Assembly: GCA_963642245.1 (NCBI GenBank)
Contig: CAVIFY010000010.1
Span: 1 to 64,000, forward strand
Source: CAG-217 sp963642245
Lineage (GTDB): Bacteria > Bacillota > Clostridia > Oscillospirales > Acutalibacteraceae
Length of the DNA: 64,000 nt
Direction of reading: 5' to 3'
Shown here: positions 1-8,771 of the stretch, piece by piece
How positions within the stretch are numbered: the first letter of the stretch is position 1
How the letters are laid out: every line of letters starts with the position of its first letter
Position numbers and translations under genes: made by a program
The notes under the pieces: generated by a model
What the model saw: the letters and a program-made list of their open reading frames with translations, nothing else
Told to the model about the DNA's origin: nothing
The model's database searches: none

Positions 1-21
1 AGATAAGAGAGGTACAGTGTG

Positions 22-1491
22 ATGATGACGAATATTCCTGAGCTGAAGCTGGGGCTGGTGAGCGTGTCCCGGGACTGCTTTCCCATGGCGCTGTCCGTTG
101 GGCGGCGAGACGCCCTGGCGGCAGCCTATGCCAAGTACGGCGTGCTGCACAACTGCCCGGTGTGCATTGAGAGTGAGACGGATGTGGCGCCGGCCTTAGC
201 GGACTTAAAGACTGCCGGGGTCAACGCCCTGGTGATCTTCCTGGGCAACTTTGGGCCGGAGACGGCGGAGACCACCCTGGCTAAGCAGTTTGACGGCCCG
301 GTGATGTTCTGTGCAGCGGCGGAGGAGAGCGGCGGCAGCCTGCTGGACGGCCGCGGCGACGCCTACTGCGGTATGCTCAACGCCTCCTACAACCTGAATT
401 TGCGGGGCGTGCAGGCGTATATTCCCGAGTACCCGGTGGGTACGGCAGCGGACTGCGCCGCTATGATCCGGGACTTTGTGCCGGTGGCAACGGCACTGCT
501 GGCGCTGTCTGATTTGAAGATCATTTCCTTTGGTCCCCGTCCCCAGGACTTTTTGGCCTGCAACGCGCCGATCGCGCCCCTGCACCGGCTGGGTATTGAG
601 ATCGAGGAGAACAGCGAGCTGGACCTGTACGCTGCGTTTCACGCCCACGCCGGGGACGCCCGCATTCCCGATGTGGTGGCAGAGATGGAGGAAGAACTGG
701 GCGAGGGCAATAAAAAGCCGGAGATCCTGGCCAAGCTGGCCCAGTATGAGCTGACCCTGCTGGACTGGGTAGAGACCCACAAGGGTGCCCGCAAGTATGT
801 GGCCATTGCCGGCAAGTGCTGGCCTGCGTTCCAGACGGAGTTCCAGTTTGTGCCCTGTTATGTAAACAGCCGCCTGACCGCCAAGGGCATTCCCGTGTCC
901 TGCGAGGTGGATATTTACGGCGTGCTGTCCGAGTTTATCGGCACCTGCGTCAGTCGGGACGCAGTGACTTTGCTGGATATTAACAACAGCGTGCCTGCCG
1001 ATCTGTACCAAGAGAAGATCCGGGGCGCCTATCCGTACAGCCTGACAGATACCTTTATGGGCTTCCACTGCGGCAACACCCCGGCCTGCAAGCTGTCCTC
1101 CTGCGAGATGAAGTACCAAAAGATCATGGCCCGCACCCTGCCGGTGGAGTACACCAACGGCACTTTGGAGGGGGATATTGCCCCCGGTCCCATCACTTTC
1201 TTCCGGCTCCAGTCCACGGCGGACTGCCAGCTGCGGGGCTATGTGGCAGAGGGCGAGGTGCTGCCGGTAGCCACCCGCTCCTTTGGCGGTATCGGCGTGT
1301 TTGCCATTCCCCAAATGGGTCGGTTCTATCGCCATGTGCTCATTGAAAAGAACTTCCCCCACCACGGGGCAGTGGCCTTTGGCCATTACGGCAAGGCCAT
1401 CTTTGCTGTGCTGCGGTGCCTGGGAGTCACCGATGTGGGCTTTAACCGGCCCCAGGGTATGCTCTATCCTACGGAAAATCCCTTTGCGTAA
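22..1491 (+). CDS. L-fucose/L-arabinose isomerase family protein
   Basis: This is a sugar isomerase-like protein of about 489 residues. Its N-terminal half has the Rossmann-like folds of the FucI/AraA superfamily. The C-terminal half carries residues that look like the family's metal and catalytic set: an acidic motif CEVDIYG near 295, LLDINNS near 320 and a His pair plus GHYGK near 455. Family members interconvert aldoses and ketoses such as L-fucose and L-fuculose, or act on related sugars; the exact substrate cannot be read here. GTG at 19 and ATGs at 22 and 25 are in frame. AGAGAGG at 6-12 best serves 22 or 25. The many fucosidases in the window make a fucose role attractive, but no fucK or fucA is adjacent. 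Confidence 0.75.
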   Translation: MMTNIPELKLGLVSVSRDCFPMALSVGRRDALAAAYAKYGVLHNCPVCIESETDVAPALADLKTAGVNALVIFLGNFGPETAETTLAKQFDGPVMFCAAAEESGGSLLDGRGDAYCGMLNASYNLNLRGVQAYIPEYPVGTAADCAAMIRDFVPVATALLALSDLKIISFGPRPQDFLACNAPIAPLHRLGIEIEENSELDLYAAFHAHAGDARIPDVVAEMEEELGEGNKKPEILAKLAQYELTLLDWVETHKGARKYVAIAGKCWPAFQTEFQFVPCYVNSRLTAKGIPVSCEVDIYGVLSEFIGTCVSRDAVTLLDINNSVPADLYQEKIRGAYPYSLTDTFMGFHCGNTPACKLSSCEMKYQKIMARTLPVEYTNGTLEGDIAPGPITFFRLQSTADCQLRGYVAEGEVLPVATRSFGGIGVFAIPQMGRFYRHVLIEKNFPHHGAVAFGHYGKAIFAVLRCLGVTDVGFNRPQGMLYPTENPFA

Positions 1492-1588
1492 AAGCGGGTG
1501 CCCGTCGGCGGGAGCAAGCCCCCGTCCTATGCATAACGGCTTGCATTTTTCCATCGCGGCGCGATTTTGCCGCCGGATCGGTAACCCA

Positions 1589-1619
1589 TTGCCCGGCTCT
1601 GCGGAGCCGGGCTTTTTTG
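1589..1619 (+). terminator. Intrinsic terminator after the isomerase gene
   Basis: A perfect 9-bp GC-rich stem, GCCCGGCTC at 1591-1599 pairing with 1604-1612, is followed by six T residues. It separates the isomerase from htpG. Confidence 0.9.
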
Positions 1620-1659
1620 CGCCTTTTTGGGGTCAAAATGTGGATTTTTGCCCCCGGGG

Positions 1660-1687
1660 TTGACAAATGGAAAAATTGGACTATAAT
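1660..1687 (+). promoter_or_regulatory. Sigma-A type promoter of htpG
   Basis: TTGACA at 1660-1665 and TATAAT at 1682-1687 are both consensus hexamers, 16 bp apart. The predicted transcription start falls right at the CIRCE element. Confidence 0.85.
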
Positions 1688-1692
1688 AACAA

Positions 1693-1719
1693 TTAGCACT
1701 CGCAGTCAAAGAGTGCTAA
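1693..1719 (+). promoter_or_regulatory. CIRCE operator (HrcA site) upstream of htpG
   Basis: TTAGCACTC-N9-GAGTGCTAA is a perfect match to the CIRCE inverted repeat bound by the heat-shock repressor HrcA. It lies just after the promoter and 25 bp before the htpG start, so htpG is expected to belong to the HrcA regulon. Confidence 0.95.
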
Positions 1720-1744
1720 TTCTGAAATGACAAAGGTGATTTGA

Positions 1745-3634
1745 ATGAGAAAAAAGCAATTCAAGGCAGAGTCTAAAAAACTGCTGGATATGATGATCAA
1801 CTCCATTTATACCCACAAGGAGATCTTTTTGCGGGAGCTGATCTCCAATGCGTCCGATGCGCTGGACAAGCTGTACTTTCGCTCCCTGACGGACGATACG
1901 GTGGGTATGAACCGCAGCGACTTTCACATTCGCCTGGCGGTGGACAAGGACGCCCGCACCCTGACCGTTACGGACAACGGTATCGGTATGACCGCCCAGG
2001 AGCTGGAGCAGAATCTGGGCACCATTGCCAAGTCCGGCTCCCTGAACTTTAAGCAGGAGAACGACACCAAGGCCGCCGATGATGTAGAGGTGATCGGCCA
2101 GTTCGGCGTTGGGTTCTACTCCGCCTTTATGGTGGCGGACAAGGTGACCGTGGAGTCCCGGGCCTTTGGGGCAGATACCGCCAACTGCTGGACCTCTACC
2201 GGCGCAGACGGCTATACCCTGGAGCCTTGCGACAAGGCAGATTGCGGCACGGTGATCACCCTGCACCTGAAAGAGAACACCGAGGAAGAGAACTACGACG
2301 AGTTCCTGGAGCCGTATCGGATCCAGGGGCTGGTGAAGAAATACAGCGACTATATCCGCTACCCCATCGTAATGCAGATGAGCCACCAGGTGCCGGACCC
2401 GGACAAAGAGGGCGAGACCATTACAGAGGTGGCAGACGAGACCCTGAACTCTATGGTGCCCCTGTGGCGCAAGTCCAAAAGCGAGTTGAAACCGGAGGAT
2501 TATAACGAATTTTACAAGCAGCGCTTTGGCGACTATGAGGACCCGGTGGATGTAATGCACTTTAAGACCGAGGGCCAGGCCACCTTTGATGCTCTGCTGT
2601 ATATCCCCAAGAACCCGCCCTTTGACTACTACACCAAGGAGTTTGAAAAGGGGCTGGCGCTGTACTCCAACGGCGTGCTGATCATGGAGAAGTGCCCGGA
2701 TCTGCTGCCGGATCACTTTAGCTTTGTGCGGGGGCTTATTGACAGTGCGGATCTGAGCCTGAACATCTCTCGTGAAATGCTCCAGCACGATCACCAGCTG
2801 AAGATCATTGCCAAGGCCATCAACCGCAAGATCAAGAACGAGCTGACCCGTATGCTGAAGAATGAGCGAGAGAAGTACGAGGCGTTCTTTAAGACCTTTG
2901 GCGTGCAGCTGAAGTTCGGCGTGTATGCCAACTACGGCGCCGAGAAAGACGACCTGAAAGACCTGCTGCTGTTCAGATCCTCTGCCGGGGAGGGTATGGT
3001 GACCCTGAAAGAGTATGTGGACGGTATGGCCGAGGGGCAGGACACCATTTACTATGCCTGCGGCGACACGGCGGAGAAGATCGCCCTGCTGCCCCAGACA
3101 GACGCGGTGCTCAGCAAGGGCTACCAGGTGCTGTACCTGACGGATGATGTGGACGAGTTCGCCCTGCAAATGCTTATGGAGTATGACGGCAAAAAGTTCG
3201 CCAACATTACCAAGGACGACCTGAACCTGGAGAGCGAAGAAGAAAAGAAAGCCATGGAGCAGAAGAACGCCGACGCCAAGGGCCTGCTGGACGCCATGAA
3301 AGAGGCGCTGGGCGAGGAAGTCAGCGCGGTGAAGTTCTCCGGCAACCTGGGCAGCCACGCGGTGTGCCTGTCCGCAGAGGGCTACCTGTCCATGGAGATG
3401 GAAAAGGTGCTCAGCAGTATGCCCGGCGGCGGCCAGGGCGCCAAGGCCCAGCTGGTGCTGGAGATCAACGACAAGCACCCGCTGGCAGAGAAGCTGTTTG
3501 CCCTGTTAAAGGACGATCCGGACACTTTGAAGAAATACACCAAGATCCTGTACGACCAGGCCCGGCTGATCAGCGGGCTGGATGTGCAGAACCCCACGGC
3601 GCTGGCAGACAGCATTGTGGATATGATGTTGTGA
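1745..3634 (+). CDS. htpG: Molecular chaperone HtpG (Hsp90 family)
   Basis: HtpG is the cytosolic, ATP-dependent Hsp90 chaperone that remodels client proteins during stress. The 629-residue length is typical. The N-terminal GHKL ATPase domain is complete: ELISNASDALDK near 36, VTDNGIGM near 80 and GQFGVGFYS near 120. The middle and C-terminal dimerisation domains follow without interruption. The start ATG is preceded by AAAGGTGATTTGA. Control by a perfect CIRCE directly upstream indicates repression by HrcA, unlike the CIRCE-independent htpG of Bacillus subtilis. Confidence 0.97.
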   Translation: MRKKQFKAESKKLLDMMINSIYTHKEIFLRELISNASDALDKLYFRSLTDDTVGMNRSDFHIRLAVDKDARTLTVTDNGIGMTAQELEQNLGTIAKSGSLNFKQENDTKAADDVEVIGQFGVGFYSAFMVADKVTVESRAFGADTANCWTSTGADGYTLEPCDKADCGTVITLHLKENTEEENYDEFLEPYRIQGLVKKYSDYIRYPIVMQMSHQVPDPDKEGETITEVADETLNSMVPLWRKSKSELKPEDYNEFYKQRFGDYEDPVDVMHFKTEGQATFDALLYIPKNPPFDYYTKEFEKGLALYSNGVLIMEKCPDLLPDHFSFVRGLIDSADLSLNISREMLQHDHQLKIIAKAINRKIKNELTRMLKNEREKYEAFFKTFGVQLKFGVYANYGAEKDDLKDLLLFRSSAGEGMVTLKEYVDGMAEGQDTIYYACGDTAEKIALLPQTDAVLSKGYQVLYLTDDVDEFALQMLMEYDGKKFANITKDDLNLESEEEKKAMEQKNADAKGLLDAMKEALGEEVSAVKFSGNLGSHAVCLSAEGYLSMEMEKVLSSMPGGGQGAKAQLVLEINDKHPLAEKLFALLKDDPDTLKKYTKILYDQARLISGLDVQNPTALADSIVDMML

Positions 3635-3650
3635 TCCAAATCAAAAGAAA

Positions 3651-3692
3651 AAGCGGCACCGCTTGCAGTTGCAGGCAGTGCCGTTCTTTTTT
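3651..3692. terminator. Bidirectional terminator between htpG and the GH127 gene
   Basis: An imperfect GC-rich hairpin (CGGCAC at 3654-3659 pairing with GTGCCG at 3678-3683) has T-runs on the plus side and A-runs on the left side. It can stop both convergent transcripts. Confidence 0.75.
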
Positions 3693-3695
3693 TGT

Positions 3696-5603
3696 TCAGT
3701 CCGCCGTGCGCACCCACACGGCCATTTGGTCGTCCGCACCGCTTAGTCTGCGGCAAAAGGGGACGAACCGCAGGGTGCAGGGCACGGCCTTTGGCGGGGC
3801 TGTGGTGTACAGATCATCGCCGCCTTGCAGGCAGGTGCCCGCGGCCAGCAGGCAGCCGTCCCGGTACACGATAGGCGCTTTGGTGTCCAGTGCCAAGGCG
3901 TGGACAGAGGGGGCGTCCCGGGTCTCCAGCGCATAGATCAGCCCGCCCCGGCTGAGCGCCACCCGCCCTGCATTGGCGCCTACCCGGGCGTTGCTGTACA
4001 GCAGCCGCACCGTGGGGGCAAAGCAAAAGCGCAGGGTGGTGGGGGCGGTGATCTGCTGCACATAGTAGCCGTCCTTGGCCGTAACAGGCCGGCCGTCCAG
4101 GGTGGGGCATTGGCACCAGTCCGGCAGGCGCAGCCGCAGGGTAAAGGGCTGCTTTAGCCGGGTGATCTCTATGGTAAAATCGCCGCTCTCCGGCAAGGCA
4201 GAGGTGATTTGCAGCTGCCCAAAAGGCGCGTCTACCTGCGCCCCCAGGGGCAGCTCGATCGCCAGGGTGCTGTGGTCTGCATAAAATCCGTATTGCCCGA
4301 TCCCGGCGGTGACCCGGGCCACATTGGGCGGGCAGCAGGCGCAGTCAAACCAGCTTTGGCGGCGCAGCGCCTGGCGTTTGCGCTCCGGCACGGCAGCGTT
4401 CAGCGCACCCTCTGCCTCCAGCGGATTGGCGTAATAGAAGTGGCAGCCATCGGCGCTCATAGCCCCGGCAACGGTGTTCCACAGGGCGCGCTCCGCTACG
4501 GCACCGTATGCGGCGCGGGGACGGCAACGGTACAGCCGCTGGGCAAAAAATACCAGCCCGGCAGAGCCGCAGCTCTCGCCATACGCCAGATCATTTGGCA
4601 GGTAATAGGCCGGGCCAAAGGCCTCGCCAACGGCAGTCTGGCCGATGGCGCCGGTCACATACAGCTTGGTGCGGCACAGGTCCTGCCACAGAGCCTTGCA
4701 GGCGGTTTGCAGCGCCCGGTCCCCGGTATGCTCTGCCACGGCGGCCGCCCCGGCATACAGGTACACGCCCCGCACCGCGTGGCCCACGGCAGTGGCCTGC
4801 CGGGTCAGCGGGCAGTGGGCCTGGTTATAAATATAGTCGCTGCCGTCGGTGTCAACGCCCCGCTCCCGGTCAAAGAACAGGGGCCGGGTGCCCCGGGTGC
4901 GGATGAAAAAGTCGGCGGTTTGCAGATAGTCCGCCTTGCCGGTGACCTCATACAGCTGCACCAGCGCCAGCTCTGCCAGCGGGTGGCCGGGGTAGCCGGG
5001 GCGCCCCTCTGCGCCAAAGGTGCGGCAAATGCAGTCCGCCGCCCGGCAGGCAATGTCCAGCAGGTCCCGCTCTCCCTGCATAGTCCACCGGGCACAGGCC
5101 GCTTGGGCCAGGTGGCCAAAGCAGTACAGCTCGTGGTAGTCTTTTAGGTTGGTAAATCGGTTTTGCAGACCGTTGATGGAATACAGGGTGTCCAAATAGC
5201 CGTCCGGCTCCTGGGCGGCGGCGATCAGCGCCACCGCTTCCCGGCTTTTTTCAGCCAGGAACGCCCGGTTGCCGTAGGGCATGGCGTAGGCGGCGGCCTC
5301 CAGCCATTTGTACAGGTCGCTGTCCTGGAACACCCAGCCCATAAAGGCTCCTGCCGGGCTGTTCTTTTCATCATAATACCATTTGTCCGTGGGATAGGCG
5401 GGTCGGGTTTGACCGGCTTTTTCGGCGGCAATGGCACCGGCGGCCTTTTGAAAGTTGGCGATACAGCTGCTCTTTGGCGCGCCGGGCACTCGGTCGTGCA
5501 GCGCCTGCCACTGGTAGGGCAGCACGGTGTCCGCCACCCTGCGGATCCGGGGCGCCCAAAAGGGGTCGGTAACGGTTATCTTTTTGGGACTGATCGGTTC
5601 CAT
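3696..5603 (-). CDS. GH127 beta-L-arabinofuranosidase (DUF1680 family)
   Basis: This is a cytoplasmic glycoside hydrolase of 635 residues with no signal peptide. The family (HypBA1 type) removes beta-L-arabinofuranose using a zinc-bound cysteine nucleophile. The zinc and catalytic set is visible: Glu343 and Cys345 in YGESCGS, and Cys423-Cys424 in DCACCPPN, matching Glu338, Cys340, Cys417 and Cys418 of HypBA1. An AAGGAGC site 8 nt upstream supports the start. Arabinofuranosides are plant glycans, so this gene looks separate from the mucin-type enzymes further on. Some DUF1680 relatives act on other sugars, so the specificity is inferred. Confidence 0.88.
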   Translation of the reverse strand: MEPISPKKITVTDPFWAPRIRRVADTVLPYQWQALHDRVPGAPKSSCIANFQKAAGAIAAEKAGQTRPAYPTDKWYYDEKNSPAGAFMGWVFQDSDLYKWLEAAAYAMPYGNRAFLAEKSREAVALIAAAQEPDGYLDTLYSINGLQNRFTNLKDYHELYCFGHLAQAACARWTMQGERDLLDIACRAADCICRTFGAEGRPGYPGHPLAELALVQLYEVTGKADYLQTADFFIRTRGTRPLFFDRERGVDTDGSDYIYNQAHCPLTRQATAVGHAVRGVYLYAGAAAVAEHTGDRALQTACKALWQDLCRTKLYVTGAIGQTAVGEAFGPAYYLPNDLAYGESCGSAGLVFFAQRLYRCRPRAAYGAVAERALWNTVAGAMSADGCHFYYANPLEAEGALNAAVPERKRQALRRQSWFDCACCPPNVARVTAGIGQYGFYADHSTLAIELPLGAQVDAPFGQLQITSALPESGDFTIEITRLKQPFTLRLRLPDWCQCPTLDGRPVTAKDGYYVQQITAPTTLRFCFAPTVRLLYSNARVGANAGRVALSRGGLIYALETRDAPSVHALALDTKAPIVYRDGCLLAAGTCLQGGDDLYTTAPPKAVPCTLRFVPFCRRLSGADDQMAVWVRTAD

Positions 5604-5622
5604 ACGCCTGCTCCTTGGGTAA

Positions 5623-5656
5623 AAAAATAGACCTGTTTTTGTACAGGTCTATTATA
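5623..5656 (-). terminator. Terminator of the small membrane gene, overlapping the GH127 promoter
   Basis: A 10-bp perfect stem (5626-5635 with 5644-5653) precedes a run of seven T on the minus strand. The -10 box TATAAT of the GH127 gene (5651-5656, minus strand) overlaps the upstream arm, and TTGCCG at 5674-5679 gives a -35 at 17 bp. Confidence 0.7.
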
Positions 5657-5668
5657 GCATATTCTGTT

Positions 5669-5995
5669 TTACGCGGCAATGTGGCCGGTGTCTCCGGCGG
5701 TGGTGGGGACCAGGCAGCGGGCGGTGGCGTCTTGCCGGGCCAGTCGGGTGCGGCGGCGCTGTCTGCGGGCGTAGGCGGCTTTTTTGGCAGCCAATTTTTT
5801 CTCTCTGCGGGCGATCACCAGCCCCAGCACGGTGATGTACAGCACAAACTCGGCGGCGAACACCAGCTTCATTTGGGTGGGGTCCAGCCAGTCCATCAGT
5901 CGGAAGGGCAGGCTTAGCAGCGCGTAGCCCACCGCCAGGGCGGTCAGGCTCAGCAGGACGGATGTGATCAGGTGCTTTACAGTGTATTTTTTCAT
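5669..5995 (-). CDS. Small two-helix membrane protein, unknown function
   Basis: This 108-residue protein has two hydrophobic segments (about 8-28 and 44-62). A strongly basic tail rich in Arg and Lys follows, and should face the cytoplasm. I do not recognise the family. The start is firmly set by AAGGAGG nine bases upstream, and a promoter (GTACAA at 6049-6054, TACAAT -10 at 6026-6031, minus strand, 17-bp spacing) precedes it. A terminator hairpin follows, so it is probably a single-gene unit. Confidence 0.7.
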   Translation of the reverse strand: MKKYTVKHLITSVLLSLTALAVGYALLSLPFRLMDWLDPTQMKLVFAAEFVLYITVLGLVIARREKKLAAKKAAYARRQRRRTRLARQDATARCLVPTTAGDTGHIAA

Positions 5996-6102
5996 GGCGT
6001 TGTACCTCCTTCAAATTGCAAATTCATTGTAGCAATTCCCAAGGCCGGGTACAACAGGCTTGGCGGGCAGAGTACCAAACTTGTCCCTGTTAGTAAATAT
6101 CT

Positions 6103-7383
6103 TTACTTTACCGCTTCTTCCGCTTTGCGCAAGGCGGCGGCTACCGCGTGGGCGGCTTCTTCCAGTCGATCGGCGGGCACGGCGGATGGGGAGACCACCA
6201 CCAGATTTTTGCCGCTTTTCTCCTTTGCAATATACAGGGCCAGCCCCGCCTGCTCAAAGGGGGTGCCGTTTGGCAGCACCGGGGTTTCGATCCGCACTTG
6301 CAGACCGTTTTCACCCACGCTCACCGGGTGGTCCGGCAGCTCCTTTGCCAGCAGGGCGCACAGGGTCTTGGCCTTGCCGGTGTACAGGCGGCGGATCTTT
6401 TTGGTGCGGGACTTCATATTCCCGTCCCGCAGATAGGCGCACAGGGCGATTTGCTCCGTCTTGGACGCGGTTTGGGCAAAGGTGTCTTTCATTTGATGAT
6501 AGGCGGCGGCCAGCGCCGGGCTGAGCACCATAAAGCTGATGCGAATGCCCGGCAGCAGCAGGGCGGAAAAGGCGCCCATATACACCACATTGCCGCTGCC
6601 CAGGGCGTACAGCGAGGGAGTGGGGGTGCTGCTGTACAGAAAGTCGTTTTCAAAGTCGTCCTCGATCACCACTGCCCCGGTGTCTGCCGAGTGGGTGCAC
6701 AGCTCCAGCCGCCGCTGAATGGGCATAACATCCCCCTGCCGGTTCATGTGGGAGGGGGACACATAGATAATGTCCGCGTCCTTGTACCGGGTGCGCACGG
6801 TGTAGCCGTGGGCGGCAAACACGGTGCTGCCCTGCACAAAGCTGCCGTCCGGGAAGGACACGGTGCACCGTTCTTTCAGCAGCACGCAGAGGATCTCCAG
6901 CAGCATTTGCACCCCGGCGCCTACCACAATGTGCTCCGGGGTGGTGACCACATTGCGCCGCTCCCGCACATAGTCCGCCAGGGCGCAGCGCAGGTCGTAC
7001 TCCCCCTGCGGCTCGCTGTAAGTGAGCAGCCGCTGCCGCTGGCGCAGGGCGCTCTTAATGTAGCGCTGCCATAGGGAGAAGTCAAAGCTGGACAGATCGG
7101 CGCTGTTGCCGGTAAGATCCAGCCGGGGCGGCGCCTGCACCCGGGGGCGGGGCATAGGGGGCGCCGGTGCCTTGGGTCCCCCGGCCACAAAGTAGCCGCT
7201 TTGGGGCTTGGCGTAAATGTAGCCCTCTGCTGCCAGCTGAAAGTAGGCGTTCTGCACCGTGGTGCGGCTGATCCGGTAAAGCTCCGCCGCCCGGCGAATG
7301 GAGGGCATACGGTCCCCCCGGCGCAGCCGTCCGTCGGCGATCATTTCCTTAAACATGGTGTAGGCTTGGGTGTATTTTAACAT
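6103..7383 (-). CDS. MocR/PdxR-type regulator (GntR-aminotransferase fusion) lacking the PLP lysine
   Basis: This is a DNA-binding regulator with an N-terminal winged helix (about 1-68, RRAAELYRISRTTVQNAY helix-turn-helix) fused to a type I aminotransferase-like domain (about 95-420). MocR proteins sense pyridoxal phosphate through a Schiff base with a lysine in a GTFSK-type motif. Here the motif reads GAFSALLLP, so position 274 is Ala (codon at 6562-6564). The neighbouring IEDDFENDF and SPSHMNRQG motifs are conserved. The gene diverges from pyridoxal kinase and a B6-type ECF S-component, which points to control of vitamin B6 salvage like PdxR. Sensing would have to be non-covalent or use another ligand (inference). 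Confidence 0.88.
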   Translation of the reverse strand: MLKYTQAYTMFKEMIADGRLRRGDRMPSIRRAAELYRISRTTVQNAYFQLAAEGYIYAKPQSGYFVAGGPKAPAPPMPRPRVQAPPRLDLTGNSADLSSFDFSLWQRYIKSALRQRQRLLTYSEPQGEYDLRCALADYVRERRNVVTTPEHIVVGAGVQMLLEILCVLLKERCTVSFPDGSFVQGSTVFAAHGYTVRTRYKDADIIYVSPSHMNRQGDVMPIQRRLELCTHSADTGAVVIEDDFENDFLYSSTPTPSLYALGSGNVVYMGAFSALLLPGIRISFMVLSPALAAAYHQMKDTFAQTASKTEQIALCAYLRDGNMKSRTKKIRRLYTGKAKTLCALLAKELPDHPVSVGENGLQVRIETPVLPNGTPFEQAGLALYIAKEKSGKNLVVVSPSAVPADRLEEAAHAVAAALRKAEEAVK

Positions 7384-7476
7384 AACTGTACCTTAAAAAA
7401 TCAGTGGTTTTGTGTCTTTTATTCCTGTCAAAATTAGTATATACTATAAATAACAGAAAAGCAAGGGGGCGAGGAC
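7384..7476. promoter_or_regulatory. Divergent promoter region between mocR and pdxK
   Basis: This AT-rich spacer holds a 10-bp palindrome AGTATATACT at 7436-7445 followed by TATAAA. TTTTAT 17 bp upstream of TATACT could form the plus-strand promoter. It is the natural place for MocR binding, although no clear PdxR-type direct repeat was recognised. Confidence 0.5.
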
Positions 7477-8265
7477 TTGAAAAACTGCGTGGTCTTTAAT
7501 GATCTTTCCGGCTATGGCAACTGCTCGCTGATGGCGGCCATTCCGGTGCTGACGGCGATGGGCGTGCGGGTGCACCCGGTGCCCACGGCGGTGCTCACCT
7601 GCCAAACCGGCTACGACCGCTATTCTATGGAGGACCTGACCGGGTTTATGCCCCGGTTCACTGCGGATTGGCAAGGGGTGCGGCCGGACGGTATTATTAC
7701 CGGCTTTCTCAGCAATCCGGCCCAGGGAGACTGCATAGCGGACTTTCTGGCTGCCCACCGCACGGCGGATACGCTCTTGGTGGTGGACCCGGTAATGGCG
7801 GACGACGGCAGCCTGTACGATGGGTTTGATGAAGCCCGGTGCAACGCGGTGCGCCGCTTGGCAATGCAGGCAGATGTGCTCACGCCCAATGTAAGCGAGC
7901 TGGCGCTGCTGTGCGGGGCGGATTATACCGAGGACCCGGCGGCGGTGCGGCAAATGGGCGCCCGCCTGGCAGAGGATCACCGGGTGGTGGCGGTCACCGG
8001 CTATCGGCAGGGAACGGAGATCCACACCCTGGTGTTTGCCGATGGGGACTGCACGGACCTGGCAGCGCCCCTGCGCCCCGGTTCCTTTAGCGGCACCGGC
8101 GATCTGTTCGTTTCTGTATTCACCGGCGGCCTGCTTCGTGGCCGGGCACCGGCAGTCGCTGCCAAACAGGCAGTGGATTTTCTCAGCCACGCCATCGCCG
8201 TTACCCAAGGTACAGACCCCCGGGACGGCGTAGATTTTGAAAAGATCATGGAGGATCTGTTATGA
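7477..8265 (+). CDS. pdxK: Pyridoxal/pyridoxamine kinase (PdxK/PdxY family)
   Basis: This ribokinase-fold enzyme of 262 residues phosphorylates pyridoxal, pyridoxamine or pyridoxine at the 5' position with ATP. Family features include NDLSGYGNCSL near the N-terminus, TGFLSNPAQ near 70, VVDPVMADDGSLY near 108 and the anion-hole region SGTGDLFVS near 205 with the catalytic Asp. The best start is TTG at 7477, preceded by a GGGGGCGAGG site; no ATG fits. It overlaps the next gene by 4 nt (ATGA), giving translational coupling to the presumed vitamin B6 uptake protein. Confidence 0.9.
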   Translation: MKNCVVFNDLSGYGNCSLMAAIPVLTAMGVRVHPVPTAVLTCQTGYDRYSMEDLTGFMPRFTADWQGVRPDGIITGFLSNPAQGDCIADFLAAHRTADTLLVVDPVMADDGSLYDGFDEARCNAVRRLAMQADVLTPNVSELALLCGADYTEDPAAVRQMGARLAEDHRVVAVTGYRQGTEIHTLVFADGDCTDLAAPLRPGSFSGTGDLFVSVFTGGLLRGRAPAVAAKQAVDFLSHAIAVTQGTDPRDGVDFEKIMEDLL

Positions 8266-8771
8266 ACAAGACGGTAAAAAAGATTTCATTTACGGCGCTG
8301 TTCGCCGCTATGGTGTTCGGCCTGACCATGCTGCACATTCCCATCGGTGCCGGCGGCTACATTCATGTGGGCGACGCCATCATTTATCTCAGCGGGCTGC
8401 TGCTGGGGCCTTGGGCGTTCCTGGCTGCGTCCATCGGCGCTGCATTTTCTGATCTTGCCAGCGGGTTTGCCACCTACGCCATTCCCTCTGCCATCATCAA
8501 ATTCCTTATTGCAATTCCCTTTGTTGCATTATATAATAAGAGCAACAAATTGCTGACGGTGTGGACGGCGCTGTGCACCATCCTGTCCGGTGCCATTACC
8601 GTTGGCGGCTACTATGTGGCGGACCTGGTGCTGTACCGGGAGGGCGCCATCGCGGATATACCGGCCAATGCCATTCAGGCACTGGGCAGCGCAGTGGTGT
8701 TCATTGTGCTGGCGCTGGCGCTGGACAAGGCCGGAATTCATAAAAGATTGAAGGGTTATCTCAATGGCTGA
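8262..8771 (+). CDS. ECF transporter S component, probably for vitamin B6
   Basis: This 169-residue membrane protein has about five to six hydrophobic segments. It shows the S-component features MLHIPIGAGGYIHVGDAIIYLSGLLLGP and the N-terminal segment ALFAAMVFGL. S components capture a vitamin and pair with the shared EcfA-A'-T energising module, which is not in this window. Tight coupling to pyridoxal kinase argues for a B6 vitamer as substrate, like the predicted PdxU group (inference from context). It overlaps the radical SAM gene by 8 nt. Confidence 0.85.
   Translation: MNKTVKKISFTALFAAMVFGLTMLHIPIGAGGYIHVGDAIIYLSGLLLGPWAFLAASIGAAFSDLASGFATYAIPSAIIKFLIAIPFVALYNKSNKLLTVWTALCTILSGAITVGGYYVADLVLYREGAIADIPANAIQALGSAVVFIVLALALDKAGIHKRLKGYLNG

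Noticed and set aside
205..1554. Long open frame on the strand opposite the isomerase gene
   Set aside because: It runs fully antisense to a recognised gene and shows no domain; such frames are common in high-GC DNA with strong codon bias.
1706..3478. A 590-codon open frame antisense to htpG
   Set aside because: htpG is certain, the antisense product is His/Leu/Val-rich without domains and has no ribosome site.
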